15,848 bases of DNA. It comes from Alphaproteobacteria bacterium (lineage in GTDB: Bacteria; Pseudomonadota; Alphaproteobacteria; Rhizobiales; Aestuariivirgaceae). The notes beneath the pieces are model-generated. The model was not told the DNA's origin. It made no database searches and saw only the letters and a program-made list of their open reading frames with translations. Location of the stretch: assembly GCA_020441605.1 (NCBI GenBank), contig JAGRLX010000217.1:1-15848 (forward strand). The letters run 5' to 3'. How positions within the stretch are numbered: position 1 is the first letter of the stretch; each line of letters begins with the position of its first letter. The position numbers and the translations under genes were made by a program. Positions 7,136-15,022 of the stretch are shown piece by piece.

Positions 7136-9649
7136 ATGCGCAAGTTCAAGTTGGTGTTCATCGCAGCCGGTCTGTGGGCTTCTTGTCAGGCGTCCGCGCT
7201 TGCTCAATCTGCCACCGATGCCGTTGTGGGAGACTGCCGGAGTTTCAAGTTCTATCCCTATTTTGGCGACAAGTTGTCGGATCGGCAGGGTCAGACGGTA
7301 TTCGTTCTGCGCGACAAGGCTCCCGCCTATGCCGACGCGGGGAGCACCACCCCCGACCGCACTCTCTCGTTTTCCACTGGCGTCAATGTCATCGAAATCC
7401 AAAGCGAAAGTGAGGGCGCTTCCGAACGGGTGAAAGTCCGATTTGTCTATGGCGATGATCAACCTGACTTGTGGATGCAACGGTCCGACCTGCTCTGCCG
7501 CTGGAGTCCCCTCATCGACGATCAGACCGGACTCGAAAGGAAGGCCCTGATCCGTACACAGACGGCTGTTCGTGAAGATGGAGTCGTTCAGGCAATACGC
7601 GCATCCCGGACGCCCGAAGTGCAATCTACCGACGAGATCAAGGACCGGCTGCTGTCGCGCTTCACCACTTATCTGATCATGGCAGAAACTGCGAATGCTT
7701 ATCTTCTGGGAGACAAATTCAATCTCTCGACGGCACAGGACAAGTTGGTGGGGTGGGTGAAGAAGGAGGAGGTGCTCAACTGGAACTGGTCTATAGGCCT
7801 TCGCCCGCCGATCGACATGAAGAACGAGGATGGGTCCTACGGTACCATTTGCGGCTACGAGTCGCCCGACGACCGCAGCAACTGCATTCCGATACTCGCC
7901 GGTAACAGTTGGTTCAGAAGTGATCTGCGCTTGCCGGTTCTCGAGGTTGGCGACACCTACTATCGCGTGGCTGCTGCAGCATCGGGACTCGGCAAGGGTG
8001 AGGTTCGCGATGGAAAACTCGTCATCACCAAGGAGATGCTGGCGCAACTGCAGATCAATCCCAGCGAGTCCAAAGGCGGAATCAAGGAAAGCCAACTGGC
8101 CGAATTCAACAATATCGACGTGTTCTTTCTGATCGACGGCACCAAGAGCATGGGACCTTTCATCGATACCATTCGCGGAGATGGGGTGTCGCCCGGGGTG
8201 GTGCAGCAAATCGTCGATGCGCTCGAACGCCGCGGCGGGGGCGTGAGCATCCGGGCCGGTTTTCGTGTCTTCCGCGACTCCACAAGTGATGGAGCCTCAT
8301 CCGGCGTCGACGAGGGGTCCGCCCTGAGTGATAGCAACTGCGATGAAACGAACTCGGAAGGCCGCGAGGAAGACAGGCGCCGCTTTGAAAGCCGGCTTGC
8401 CCGCGTCAAGACGACTAATGAAGAGAGCGACGATTACAACGAGAACATCCTCGGCGGCCTTGAACAGGTTGAAATCGACATGTTCGGCTGCCCCAATCGC
8501 CAAAAGCTTCTCTTCGTGATCGGCGATGCGGGCTACGACGCCGAAATGCAGGCTTCCCGCGGTCAGGAGCCGCTGAGCGCGGCCGGAGTCGCAGATCGGC
8601 TGCTGAAGCTCGAGAAGCTGACCGTATTCTTCCTGCGACCACCATTGCGCGCTCAAACCGAGTTCAGGAGCGCGAAATCCTATGAGAGCTATGTCGACTC
8701 CTGGAATGGCTATGCGGACGTTGGCAGGGCTTTGCTCGATAGGGTCTATGACCGCTACCGCACCATTCCGGCCAATAGCGGGGATGCAGATGCTGCCGAA
8801 GTCAATCCGAACGAATATTTCATCGATCTCGGTTCAGAAGGTCGCGCGACGGGTGAGATGCTCGACCGGATCGTCCAGAACGTGAAGGCCGTCGCTCGAC
8901 CGGACGTGATCAACGAGATACTCGTGGACCTTCGCGGTGGCGCTGCGCTGGAAGAGGTCATCACCAAGCTGAGGCGCGAAAACTTCGACGTCCCCGTCCT
9001 CTACTGGAACATGCTGAGGCAAACATCCTGCCAGGACAATGAGGAGGACTGCAGTAAGCGCATCTATGATGGCGTGTTTGATCTCTACGTTCCAAAGGAC
9101 CAGCCTGCCGTCCTTGATGCGTGGATGCGTTCTGACCAACTGTCGGACTGGCGCGGCATACTCGACCCGATCATCAATATCGGAGAATACAACCTTCCCG
9201 AACAGCGCCAGGCCCTGGGACAAGCCGTGCGCAATTCGTTGTCCACCATCCTGAAGCTCCCTGCGCCCGAGAACCTCAATGAAACCATCGAAACCTACAT
9301 GCGGCGCAGCGGTCTCATTCCAGGGCCAATCAGGACACCGTTGCTCGGCTATACATTCCGACAACTCGAAGATCCGAGCCTGCTGCCAACCTGCGAGATC
9401 GACCGCTTGCGTGTGTGGCTGCTGGCCAGCAGAACCATGTTGCGAAACGCCGAACTCCAGAAGCTCAGCACCTACAATGAGGAAACACCATTGGATTGCC
9501 CGAATCTGACGGAGAATGGCGCCCGGCTCAAGTTCATTCGCGAGCAGCCAGTGCAATTGTCGCCAGGTGATGACCCGGAAGTCTACAAGTTGGGCCGCAA
9601 CTATCTCGGCGAAAACATCTATTGGGTTCCGCAAGAGTACTTGCCGTGA
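7136..9649 (+). CDS. Exported VWA-domain protein with SH3-like segments, PpkA ectodomain-like
   Basis: An 837-residue protein with a clear Sec signal peptide (1-24, ending ALA before QSATD). Two SH3-like stretches follow, at about 55-122 (ending WMQRSDLLC) and about 183-218 (containing VGWVKKEEVLNW). A VWA domain starts at about residue 328: a strand VFFLIDGTKSM gives a DxTxS MIDAS motif (Asp334, Thr336, Ser338), and KLLFVIGDAGYD (about 457-468) supplies the second acidic element. The IDGTKSM/GDAG pattern resembles the periplasmic VWA of PpkA-type type VI secretion kinases, but no kinase domain or membrane anchor is present. The C-terminal 300 residues are helical-looking and not recognised, with a TSCQDNEEDC loop. 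A likely role is an extracytoplasmic ligand-binding or scaffold partner of the ABC transporter encoded next. It overlaps that gene by 4 bases. Confidence 0.85.
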   Translation: MRKFKLVFIAAGLWASCQASALAQSATDAVVGDCRSFKFYPYFGDKLSDRQGQTVFVLRDKAPAYADAGSTTPDRTLSFSTGVNVIEIQSESEGASERVKVRFVYGDDQPDLWMQRSDLLCRWSPLIDDQTGLERKALIRTQTAVREDGVVQAIRASRTPEVQSTDEIKDRLLSRFTTYLIMAETANAYLLGDKFNLSTAQDKLVGWVKKEEVLNWNWSIGLRPPIDMKNEDGSYGTICGYESPDDRSNCIPILAGNSWFRSDLRLPVLEVGDTYYRVAAAASGLGKGEVRDGKLVITKEMLAQLQINPSESKGGIKESQLAEFNNIDVFFLIDGTKSMGPFIDTIRGDGVSPGVVQQIVDALERRGGGVSIRAGFRVFRDSTSDGASSGVDEGSALSDSNCDETNSEGREEDRRRFESRLARVKTTNEESDDYNENILGGLEQVEIDMFGCPNRQKLLFVIGDAGYDAEMQASRGQEPLSAAGVADRLLKLEKLTVFFLRPPLRAQTEFRSAKSYESYVDSWNGYADVGRALLDRVYDRYRTIPANSGDADAAEVNPNEYFIDLGSEGRATGEMLDRIVQNVKAVARPDVINEILVDLRGGAALEEVITKLRRENFDVPVLYWNMLRQTSCQDNEEDCSKRIYDGVFDLYVPKDQPAVLDAWMRSDQLSDWRGILDPIINIGEYNLPEQRQALGQAVRNSLSTILKLPAPENLNETIETYMRRSGLIPGPIRTPLLGYTFRQLEDPSLLPTCEIDRLRVWLLASRTMLRNAELQKLSTYNEETPLDCPNLTENGARLKFIREQPVQLSPGDDPEVYKLGRNYLGENIYWVPQEYLP

Positions 9650-10488
9650 CGAATGACCGGTCCTGTTCGGACTCTGCCACTCTCTCCCTCGTCGATGTGT
9701 CGGTCGGCTGGGGACAGCGCGCAGTTCTTGCCGGGATCAACCTCGATATCAATTTTGCTGAGTTCAACCGGAGAGTTCCTATCATTGGCAGGACCGGGCT
9801 TGGCAAGACAACACTTCTTTATGCGCTTGCCGGACAAGCCTCTCCGATGTCGGGGCGAATTGTATGGACTCTCCCGGATGCCGGCGTAAGGGCGGAGTTC
9901 GGCCAGACGAATGGAGACGGCGATTCGTCTTCGGCATTGCGCATGAAGGCCTTCAGCTTCGCCTTTCAGGATGCGATGCTCGTTCCGTTTCTGACGGTCG
10001 AGGAAAATCTCAAGCTGCCGCTTCAGTTGAACGGCCACAAGCGAACGTCCAGGGGCCACGACGATGTGGTCGACAGGATCTTGTCCAAATTCCTTATCGA
10101 CGGCGAGGATATAGCAACGTTCCGAAAGCGTTTCCCCTATCAATTGTCTGGCGGCCAGCGGCAACGCATGGCGCTTGCGCAAGCGCTCGCCACGGATCCA
10201 AAGGTTCTGTTTTCTGATGAACCGACCGGAAATCTTGATCCGCAGACCAGGCGGGAAATCATGTTGGTGGTTGATCGCTGGATCGAGGAGGATCACCAGC
10301 GCGTTTTCATCTGGATTACTCATCATCATGAAGCCGACGAGTTCGGTAGGGCACCCTTCGTGGTGAAGATAGACAACGACTTTGGTGAAACGAAATTGAA
10401 CGTCCGGCGATCGCAGTCTGTCTGGAGCGAAGGAAAGAACTCCCTGATGCAAACCCATGCTGTTTCTGGCCGGGAGACGTTGGTTTGA
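9646..10488 (+). CDS. ABC transporter ATP-binding protein, LolD/MacB type
   Basis: A cytoplasmic nucleotide-binding subunit of 280 residues, with every core motif: Walker A GRTGLGKTT (48-56), Q-loop FQDAML (Gln108), a LolD/MacB-like VEENLKLPL, signature LSGGQ (167-171), Walker B VLFSDE (187-192) with a D-loop NLDP, and the switch His (226) in WITHHH. Closest in pattern to LolD, MacB, FtsE and TagT, which power mechanotransmission by FtsX-like permeases, not substrate transport across the membrane. A tail of about 40 residues exceeds the usual LolD length. The GTG at 9646 is chosen because it forms a GTGA overlap with the VWA gene stop. The frame also has a TTG at 9622, deeper in that gene. 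Confidence 0.93.
   Translation: MTNDRSCSDSATLSLVDVSVGWGQRAVLAGINLDINFAEFNRRVPIIGRTGLGKTTLLYALAGQASPMSGRIVWTLPDAGVRAEFGQTNGDGDSSSALRMKAFSFAFQDAMLVPFLTVEENLKLPLQLNGHKRTSRGHDDVVDRILSKFLIDGEDIATFRKRFPYQLSGGQRQRMALAQALATDPKVLFSDEPTGNLDPQTRREIMLVVDRWIEEDHQRVFIWITHHHEADEFGRAPFVVKIDNDFGETKLNVRRSQSVWSEGKNSLMQTHAVSGRETLV
10472..10477 (+). promoter_or_regulatory. Ribosome binding site deciding the TTG start at 10485
   Basis: GGGAGA lies 7 bases before TTG 10485, inside the end of the ATPase gene. It supports a rare TTG start within a TTGA overlap. Confidence 0.6.
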
Positions 10489-12512
10489 TCTTCGCCATTA
10501 CCCTCGCAATCAAGGAGTATGTTCGAGGCACGGGGCTGTTTGGACTGCCCGGTGTGCAAAAATCCAAGGGCGGACACGATCTTGTATCGCTGACACTCCT
10601 TTCTGCCATCGTCATCGGACTGGTCACGTTCTCGTTGAGTGCCGGCCGAGGAGTGACCGAGAACATAACCCAGGCGATGCTCGGCCATGTCCGCGGGGCG
10701 GGCGCTCCCATTTGGGTTTTCACCAACATCGGCCGCGGGCTGGATGCCAATGCGCTCGCCGTATTTGCCAACCGTGGAGGCTACGAACCGGGGGAAGGCG
10801 TTGCTCCCAGTGAGGCGGATCCCGAAGTCCAGCAGGCACTCGGGCGACTGTCCTTTTACCCTGTCGTAGAACTGGAGCAGCTGGACCCCCTGGTCCAGCT
10901 GCCAGCGGCTGGCATTGGCGACGCGGCCGTGGCCGGTGCGGATACGGCAGCATTCGCACAGGCGAGTGGCGCCGCGAGTTCAGCCAATGGTTCCGACGTC
11001 TGGCGCAAGAAAGTGACCGAAAATGATGTCAGCGTCGAGTTTCGCGCATGGGCCGTAGATCTGAAGAATCCTGTTTATGCCGTCAACGCCGGGGACGCGG
11101 CAGGGCCGCGAACCGTTGTCTTGAGCAAGAAGCTGTTTCGTGAGCGGTTCAACTACGAGAACTACCGAAAGGTGATTGCGGCGCAGCTCCCCGCGCCGTT
11201 GCTCGATGACATGCCAGTCAGCCTTGATGACCTTACCGAGCTTCACGGGATTTATCTGGCGCTGCCGTTCAGCATCGATGAATGGCGCCTCCTGAAGTTC
11301 AATGTGGTCTGGGCCGACAGCCTGCCGGGCATTCAGAAGATCAGCATGCTGATCCCTTTCGATATGGTCATGCTCGCCAAGGCTGTTCGCAACAAGGCGG
11401 CGCTCCGTTTCGTTCTGGAGGAAGATGTCAACGACTACGATGAGCCCTTTCAGACGCTGAAACGTTTCACGCTCGTGGGCGTCGATCGGCCCAAGAGCCA
11501 AAAACTCATCGGGGATGGATCAGCCTTGGCATTGCTCGACTCCTGTCTCTCGGCCAGGGCGCGGGAGAAGACCCGCAAGGCGCGCGCATCTCGGCAGGAC
11601 AGCAGCAATCTGTTGTTCGAAGTTCCGCCAAGCGTCAGCTGGGTGACGGCGCAGGCTTGCCTCAGCCGGGCTGGTCTCGGAGACTACCACGATGTGCGCC
11701 CGGGATTCGATTCGTCCCCACCCGTCACTGCGCGTGGTCGAACAATAGAAGCTGAATGCGAGTCCATCAGAGACCCAAGCGGACAGTCCGGACCGAGCAA
11801 TTGCGACACCGGCAATGCCAAGATGCTCTATCGCCCCGAAGCCTATTTTCGGGCTGGTCTCGTTTTCGTTCCACCGGGGGTGGACATTGCCGACACGATT
11901 AGGAACATCAAGCAGTATGGCGACAGCAAGGGGAAATTGTTCCTGATCGGAGAGACCTATCAGGATGCGCTCGGGCGGATGGACTATACCCAGAAAGTAA
12001 TTGGCTATCTCACCGCGGCTGTGGCAATGCTCGGCTTCCTGCTGTGCGCGTCCGCGCTCTATCTACAAATAAGACCGCTCGTCGCTGCGCGATTGCCTAC
12101 CTATGGGCTCCTGCTCGCCAGGGGCATTCATGCCTACTCCATCTATGCCGCCGTGGCTGTTCAAATGCTCATCGCGGTGATGATTGCTTCGATTTTCGCC
12201 ACAGTCCTGGTCTCGGCCATTTACGTGGCATTCGAATGGATGTTCGGCCAGTCTACCGCGGCGCATGTGGCTCGGGTCGAGTTCGGGCTGTCTGAGCCGC
12301 GTCTCATCCCCCTGCCCGTCGACGCCGCTGGACACGAGCTTTCGTGGTTGACTTCCGTTGCCCCCAGCCTGTCAATAGGCGTAGCTGTCACGGCGCTCTT
12401 GACGCTGGTTTTTGCCCTGACCAGTCTCCTCGGCATTCCACTGCGCAGAACGACAACGCCGGTTGAACTGATCGTCGGTCGCCGAGACAAGCCGGACCGG
12501 AGCAGACCATGA
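10485..12512 (+). CDS. FtsX/MacB/LolC-like ABC permease with a very large extracytoplasmic domain
   Basis: A 675-residue inner-membrane partner of the adjacent ATPase. The topology is that of the FtsX/MacB superfamily: helix 1 at about 33-53, a long extracytoplasmic domain, then helices at about 505-527, 552-582 and 630-651, with a short cytoplasmic tail. The external domain is about 450 residues, roughly twice what I expect for MacB or LolC/E, and has Cys residues (for example in LDSCLS, AQACLS, EAECES and SNCDT) that could form disulfides. The first 32 residues (FAITLAIKEYVRG) are the amphipathic N-terminus common in this family. It begins with a TTG in a TTGA overlap with the ATPase gene and ends in an ATGA overlap with the 45-aa gene. 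It probably couples ATP hydrolysis to movement of the exported VWA proteins or of an envelope complex. Confidence 0.88.
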   Translation: MIFAITLAIKEYVRGTGLFGLPGVQKSKGGHDLVSLTLLSAIVIGLVTFSLSAGRGVTENITQAMLGHVRGAGAPIWVFTNIGRGLDANALAVFANRGGYEPGEGVAPSEADPEVQQALGRLSFYPVVELEQLDPLVQLPAAGIGDAAVAGADTAAFAQASGAASSANGSDVWRKKVTENDVSVEFRAWAVDLKNPVYAVNAGDAAGPRTVVLSKKLFRERFNYENYRKVIAAQLPAPLLDDMPVSLDDLTELHGIYLALPFSIDEWRLLKFNVVWADSLPGIQKISMLIPFDMVMLAKAVRNKAALRFVLEEDVNDYDEPFQTLKRFTLVGVDRPKSQKLIGDGSALALLDSCLSARAREKTRKARASRQDSSNLLFEVPPSVSWVTAQACLSRAGLGDYHDVRPGFDSSPPVTARGRTIEAECESIRDPSGQSGPSNCDTGNAKMLYRPEAYFRAGLVFVPPGVDIADTIRNIKQYGDSKGKLFLIGETYQDALGRMDYTQKVIGYLTAAVAMLGFLLCASALYLQIRPLVAARLPTYGLLLARGIHAYSIYAAVAVQMLIAVMIASIFATVLVSAIYVAFEWMFGQSTAAHVARVEFGLSEPRLIPLPVDAAGHELSWLTSVAPSLSIGVAVTALLTLVFALTSLLGIPLRRTTTPVELIVGRRDKPDRSRP

Positions 12513-12646
12513 ACTCGGTTTCGACCTACATTCTTTTCTCGGCCAGCGTCGGCATCGCGGCGATCCTCATGATTCCGAAGCTCGAGAGTGCACTGTTTGC
12601 CTTATTGAGAATGACCTCTTCACTCGTAGGGGTGCCTTGGCCATGA
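12509..12646 (+). CDS. 45-aa single-helix membrane protein between ABC permease and secretion ATPase
   Basis: A short frame starting MNSVSTYILFSASVGIAAIL and ending SSLVGVPWP. Residues about 7-21 and 28-34 are hydrophobic, split by IPKLES, so it would form one membrane helix or a hairpin of two short ones. Its ATG overlaps the permease stop (ATGA, 12509-12512), and its stop overlaps the ATPase start (ATGA, 12643-12646). A GGAG (12499-12502) lies 6 bases before the ATG. Dual overlap with both neighbours is strong evidence that it is translated. It has no pilin-like cleavage site. It may be a small regulatory subunit of the permease or a membrane anchor for the motor ATPase. The function is unknown. 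Confidence 0.75.
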   Translation: MNSVSTYILFSASVGIAAILMIPKLESALFALLRMTSSLVGVPWP

Positions 12647-13824
12647 ACGACGTGTCACTCGATGAAACATTGCCCGATGTGAAACCGGATCGTCGGCGCC
12701 AGATTTTCGAGGGCACCGTACGCCGTCTACTGACGCCCATCGGACCATATCTGGACGATCCTGCCACGACTGAGATCATGATCAATGGCCACACGGAGAT
12801 CTATGTCGAGCGGCGGAGCCGTGAACAGCTTCCTTCGGGCGAGGTGCGCGACCGGAGTACACTGGAGAAGCTCGACGCGACCTTCGACAGCGCGGAACAT
12901 CTTGAGGCGGCGGCCCGGGCCATCGCGCAATATGCCGGAAAGCTTCTCAGCCAGGATGAACTCAGCATAGAGGCGCGGCTATATGACAAATCCCGCGTTC
13001 ACATCCTCCTCCCCCCTGCCGCCCGGAATGGACTCTGCATTGCAATCCGCCGATTTGCCAAGGCCAACCACACCGTAGAGAATTTGCTGAGCAATGGAAC
13101 CTTGTCCGGGGCCGCAAGTGATTTCCTCGCCATGTGCCTCAAGCTCAAGAAGAATATCGTTGTCTCGGGCGGCACGAGCACGGGCAAGACGACCATTCTG
13201 AACGCCCTGTCGCAATTCATGGAACCGGCGGACAGGGTCATCGTGATCGAGGATGTCAACGAGTTGGAAATTCAGCCCAAACATACCCTGTACTTCGAGG
13301 CGCAAAAGCCCGACCGTTTTGGTCTTGGCGGCATCACCATACGTGAACTCTTCCGTGCGTCGCTGCGCATGCGTCCCGACCGTATCTTGGTTGGCGAATG
13401 CCGGGGGGCCGAGGCCCTCGACATGATCCAGGCGATGACCTCTGGTCACAGCGGCAGCATGACCACGCTTCACGCTGATACGCCGGACGATGCTCTCAAC
13501 CGGCTGGAGACGATGGCGCTCATGAGCAAGGTCGATCTGCCTCAGCGCGCTCTGCGGGCACAGATTGCCTCGGCCGTCGACGTGATCGTGCAGGTTCAGC
13601 GGATCGGCGGCCGGCGCGGCGTCGTCTCGATAACCGAACTGGAAGGACTTTCGGCCGATGGCCACTATGTCCTGAAGGACGTATTCGAGATGTCACCGGA
13701 GGCACATGTCCCTGGAAACCGGGGCTCCCTTTGCCAGGAGACCGGTCATCGCGTTGCCTTTGCCAATCAGGGTCTGGCGCTGGTCAAACATCTCGGTCTG
13801 GAGTCTGTACCCGGTTTTTCATGA
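12643..13824 (+). CDS. CpaF/TadA-type secretion ATPase (VirB11 superfamily)
   Basis: A cytoplasmic hexameric motor ATPase that drives pilus assembly or secretion. The N-terminal domain has the CpaF-like IGPYLDDPATTEIMINGHTE, and an ARLYDKSRVHILLPP strand with IAIRRF precedes the catalytic core. Visible motifs (residues from ATG 12643): Walker A GGTSTGKTT (176-184), Asp box VIEDVNELEI (about 201-210), Walker B ILVGECRG (248-255) with Glu252, and His box HSGSMTTLHA (269-278). At 393 residues it is shorter than many CpaF proteins, owing to a short N-terminus, and the C-terminal 50 residues carry an unusual Gly/His/Leu-rich tail. The Walker B Cys (GEC) replaces the common Val. ATG 12643 is preferred over TTG 12637 for spacing from AGGGG and for its overlap with the 45-aa gene. 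No TadB/TadC platform gene follows; the next gene is convergent. Confidence 0.93.
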   Translation: MNDVSLDETLPDVKPDRRRQIFEGTVRRLLTPIGPYLDDPATTEIMINGHTEIYVERRSREQLPSGEVRDRSTLEKLDATFDSAEHLEAAARAIAQYAGKLLSQDELSIEARLYDKSRVHILLPPAARNGLCIAIRRFAKANHTVENLLSNGTLSGAASDFLAMCLKLKKNIVVSGGTSTGKTTILNALSQFMEPADRVIVIEDVNELEIQPKHTLYFEAQKPDRFGLGGITIRELFRASLRMRPDRILVGECRGAEALDMIQAMTSGHSGSMTTLHADTPDDALNRLETMALMSKVDLPQRALRAQIASAVDVIVQVQRIGGRRGVVSITELEGLSADGHYVLKDVFEMSPEAHVPGNRGSLCQETGHRVAFANQGLALVKHLGLESVPGFS

Positions 13825-13874
13825 GGCTGTCAGGGGGATGCCGAAGACCGCCCACTGCCGAGCTACTCGTTTGT

Positions 13875-14894
13875 TCACTTCCATCTGCAGTAGCGCACCT
13901 CGGGTCCACCCCAACCGTTGTTGGAATGACCTCTGCACACCAAGGTACCCCATGGCGTGGACGCCCTCACCACACCGGCCGGGATATTGCCCTCCCGCCA
14001 CAATTGGTATGAGTAAGCGTGGGCGGATGGCCGGTTACCGCTCTTTCGGACAGGCTCGGCAGCCTTCTTGCTGTTGTCCCGCTTTTCGGCCGCCTTCTTC
14101 CGCGCTTCATCTTCTGCCTGGGCCGCCCGCCTCTTCTTGGCAGCCTGCGCCTCTTCACGCGCCTTCCTTGCGGCATCGTCCTCGCGCTTGGCCTTTATCG
14201 TCGACCCGCCCGAGCGACTTGCTTCTCCGGAATCGGCGGCGTCATTTTTCGCATTTCTGTCGCCATCGGCGGATTGCGAAGCGGATTTCCCCGTGGCAGC
14301 CATCCAGTTCCGCGCCAAGCCTTGAGCGTCGGCAACCTGGGCCGGAGACATCAGCTCAGCCACCTTGTCCCGCAGGGCCATGGCATTGCCTGCCAACTCG
14401 GTTTCATTATCCTGATTGGCCCGCGCGGCCGAGACGTTGGCCCAAGCGTGGGCCTTCACGTAATCCTGCGGCACACCTTGCCCGCCGAAATACATGCCTG
14501 CGAGGGCATATTGGGCCGCGGGCTGTCCCTGATCCGCAGCTTGTTGGCGCCATTTCAACGCTTCGCCGTAATTCTGGTTGGCAAATTTGCCGTCCGAGAA
14601 GACATCTCCCAAGGCCACTTGCGAAAGGGCAAATCCCGCTTGCGCCGACTGTCGCCAATAACGGATACCCTCAGCTGGCTCCCTCTCCATGCCAAGTCCC
14701 TCGACCAGCATTCGACCGAGATAATACTGCGCTTCGGCGTCCCTGCGCCGGCTGGCAGGCTCGAGCAGCGTATAAGCTGTTTCATAGTCACCGGATCGGA
14801 AAGCGGCGATAGCGCGTTCGTTGGGACCCGCTAGCGCCCAAGATGATCCGAAGGCAATGAAGGCGCAAACCAAGCCCCACAAACGCATTGTCAT
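13875..14894 (-). CDS. Exported Sel1-repeat protein with charged linker and small C-terminal domain
   Basis: A 339-residue protein. Its signal peptide (1-22) ends at ALA before GPNE. Sel1-like tetratricopeptide-type repeats occupy about residues 53-160: three units, with AEAQYYLGRMLVEGLG, FALSQVALGDVFSDGK and PAAQYALAGMYFGGQG marking the helix A ends. An MSPAQVADAQ..A..W segment follows, as often seen after Sel1 repeats. A linker of about 85 residues is rich in Lys, Arg, Ala and Glu. The last 50 residues (WREGNIPAGVVRAS..WGTLVCRGHSNN..CRWK) are a compact Trp-rich domain with two Cys, possibly disulfide-bonded. Sel1 repeats mediate protein contacts, often in envelope signalling. It is convergent with the ATPase (50 bases between stops) and so belongs to a separate transcript. 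GGAG lies upstream of ATG 14894; Met3 is an alternative start. Confidence 0.88.
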   Translation of the reverse strand: MTMRLWGLVCAFIAFGSSWALAGPNERAIAAFRSGDYETAYTLLEPASRRRDAEAQYYLGRMLVEGLGMEREPAEGIRYWRQSAQAGFALSQVALGDVFSDGKFANQNYGEALKWRQQAADQGQPAAQYALAGMYFGGQGVPQDYVKAHAWANVSAARANQDNETELAGNAMALRDKVAELMSPAQVADAQGLARNWMAATGKSASQSADGDRNAKNDAADSGEASRSGGSTIKAKREDDAARKAREEAQAAKKRRAAQAEDEARKKAAEKRDNSKKAAEPVRKSGNRPSAHAYSYQLWREGNIPAGVVRASTPWGTLVCRGHSNNGWGGPEVRYCRWK

Positions 14895-15022
14895 CGGCCA
14901 GCCGCTCCGCTCGATTATCCATGGGAAAGAATATCAACATTGTCCATTGAATCAAGCACGACTGGCGCCGCAACAGACCCCGCTTCAGGATGGTCGCGTC
15001 AGAATTGGAATTGAGGGACTGC

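Noticed and set aside
6884..8209. 441-codon open frame on the minus strand
   Set aside because: It runs antisense across the ends of two genes with signal peptides and a VWA motif. Its translation shows no motif, and it would span the gap between them. GC-rich codon bias explains it.
8834..9634. 266-codon minus-strand open frame
   Set aside because: Antisense shadow of the C-terminal part of the VWA protein, with no supporting motif or ribosome site.
9619..10458. 279-codon minus-strand open frame
   Set aside because: Antisense to the ABC ATPase, whose Walker and signature motifs fix the plus strand as coding.
13706..14812. 368-codon open frame on the plus strand
   Set aside because: It covers the end of the ATPase and most of the Sel1 gene in antisense. 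The product is Pro/Arg/Ser-rich without motifs, while the minus strand has clear Sel1 repeats.
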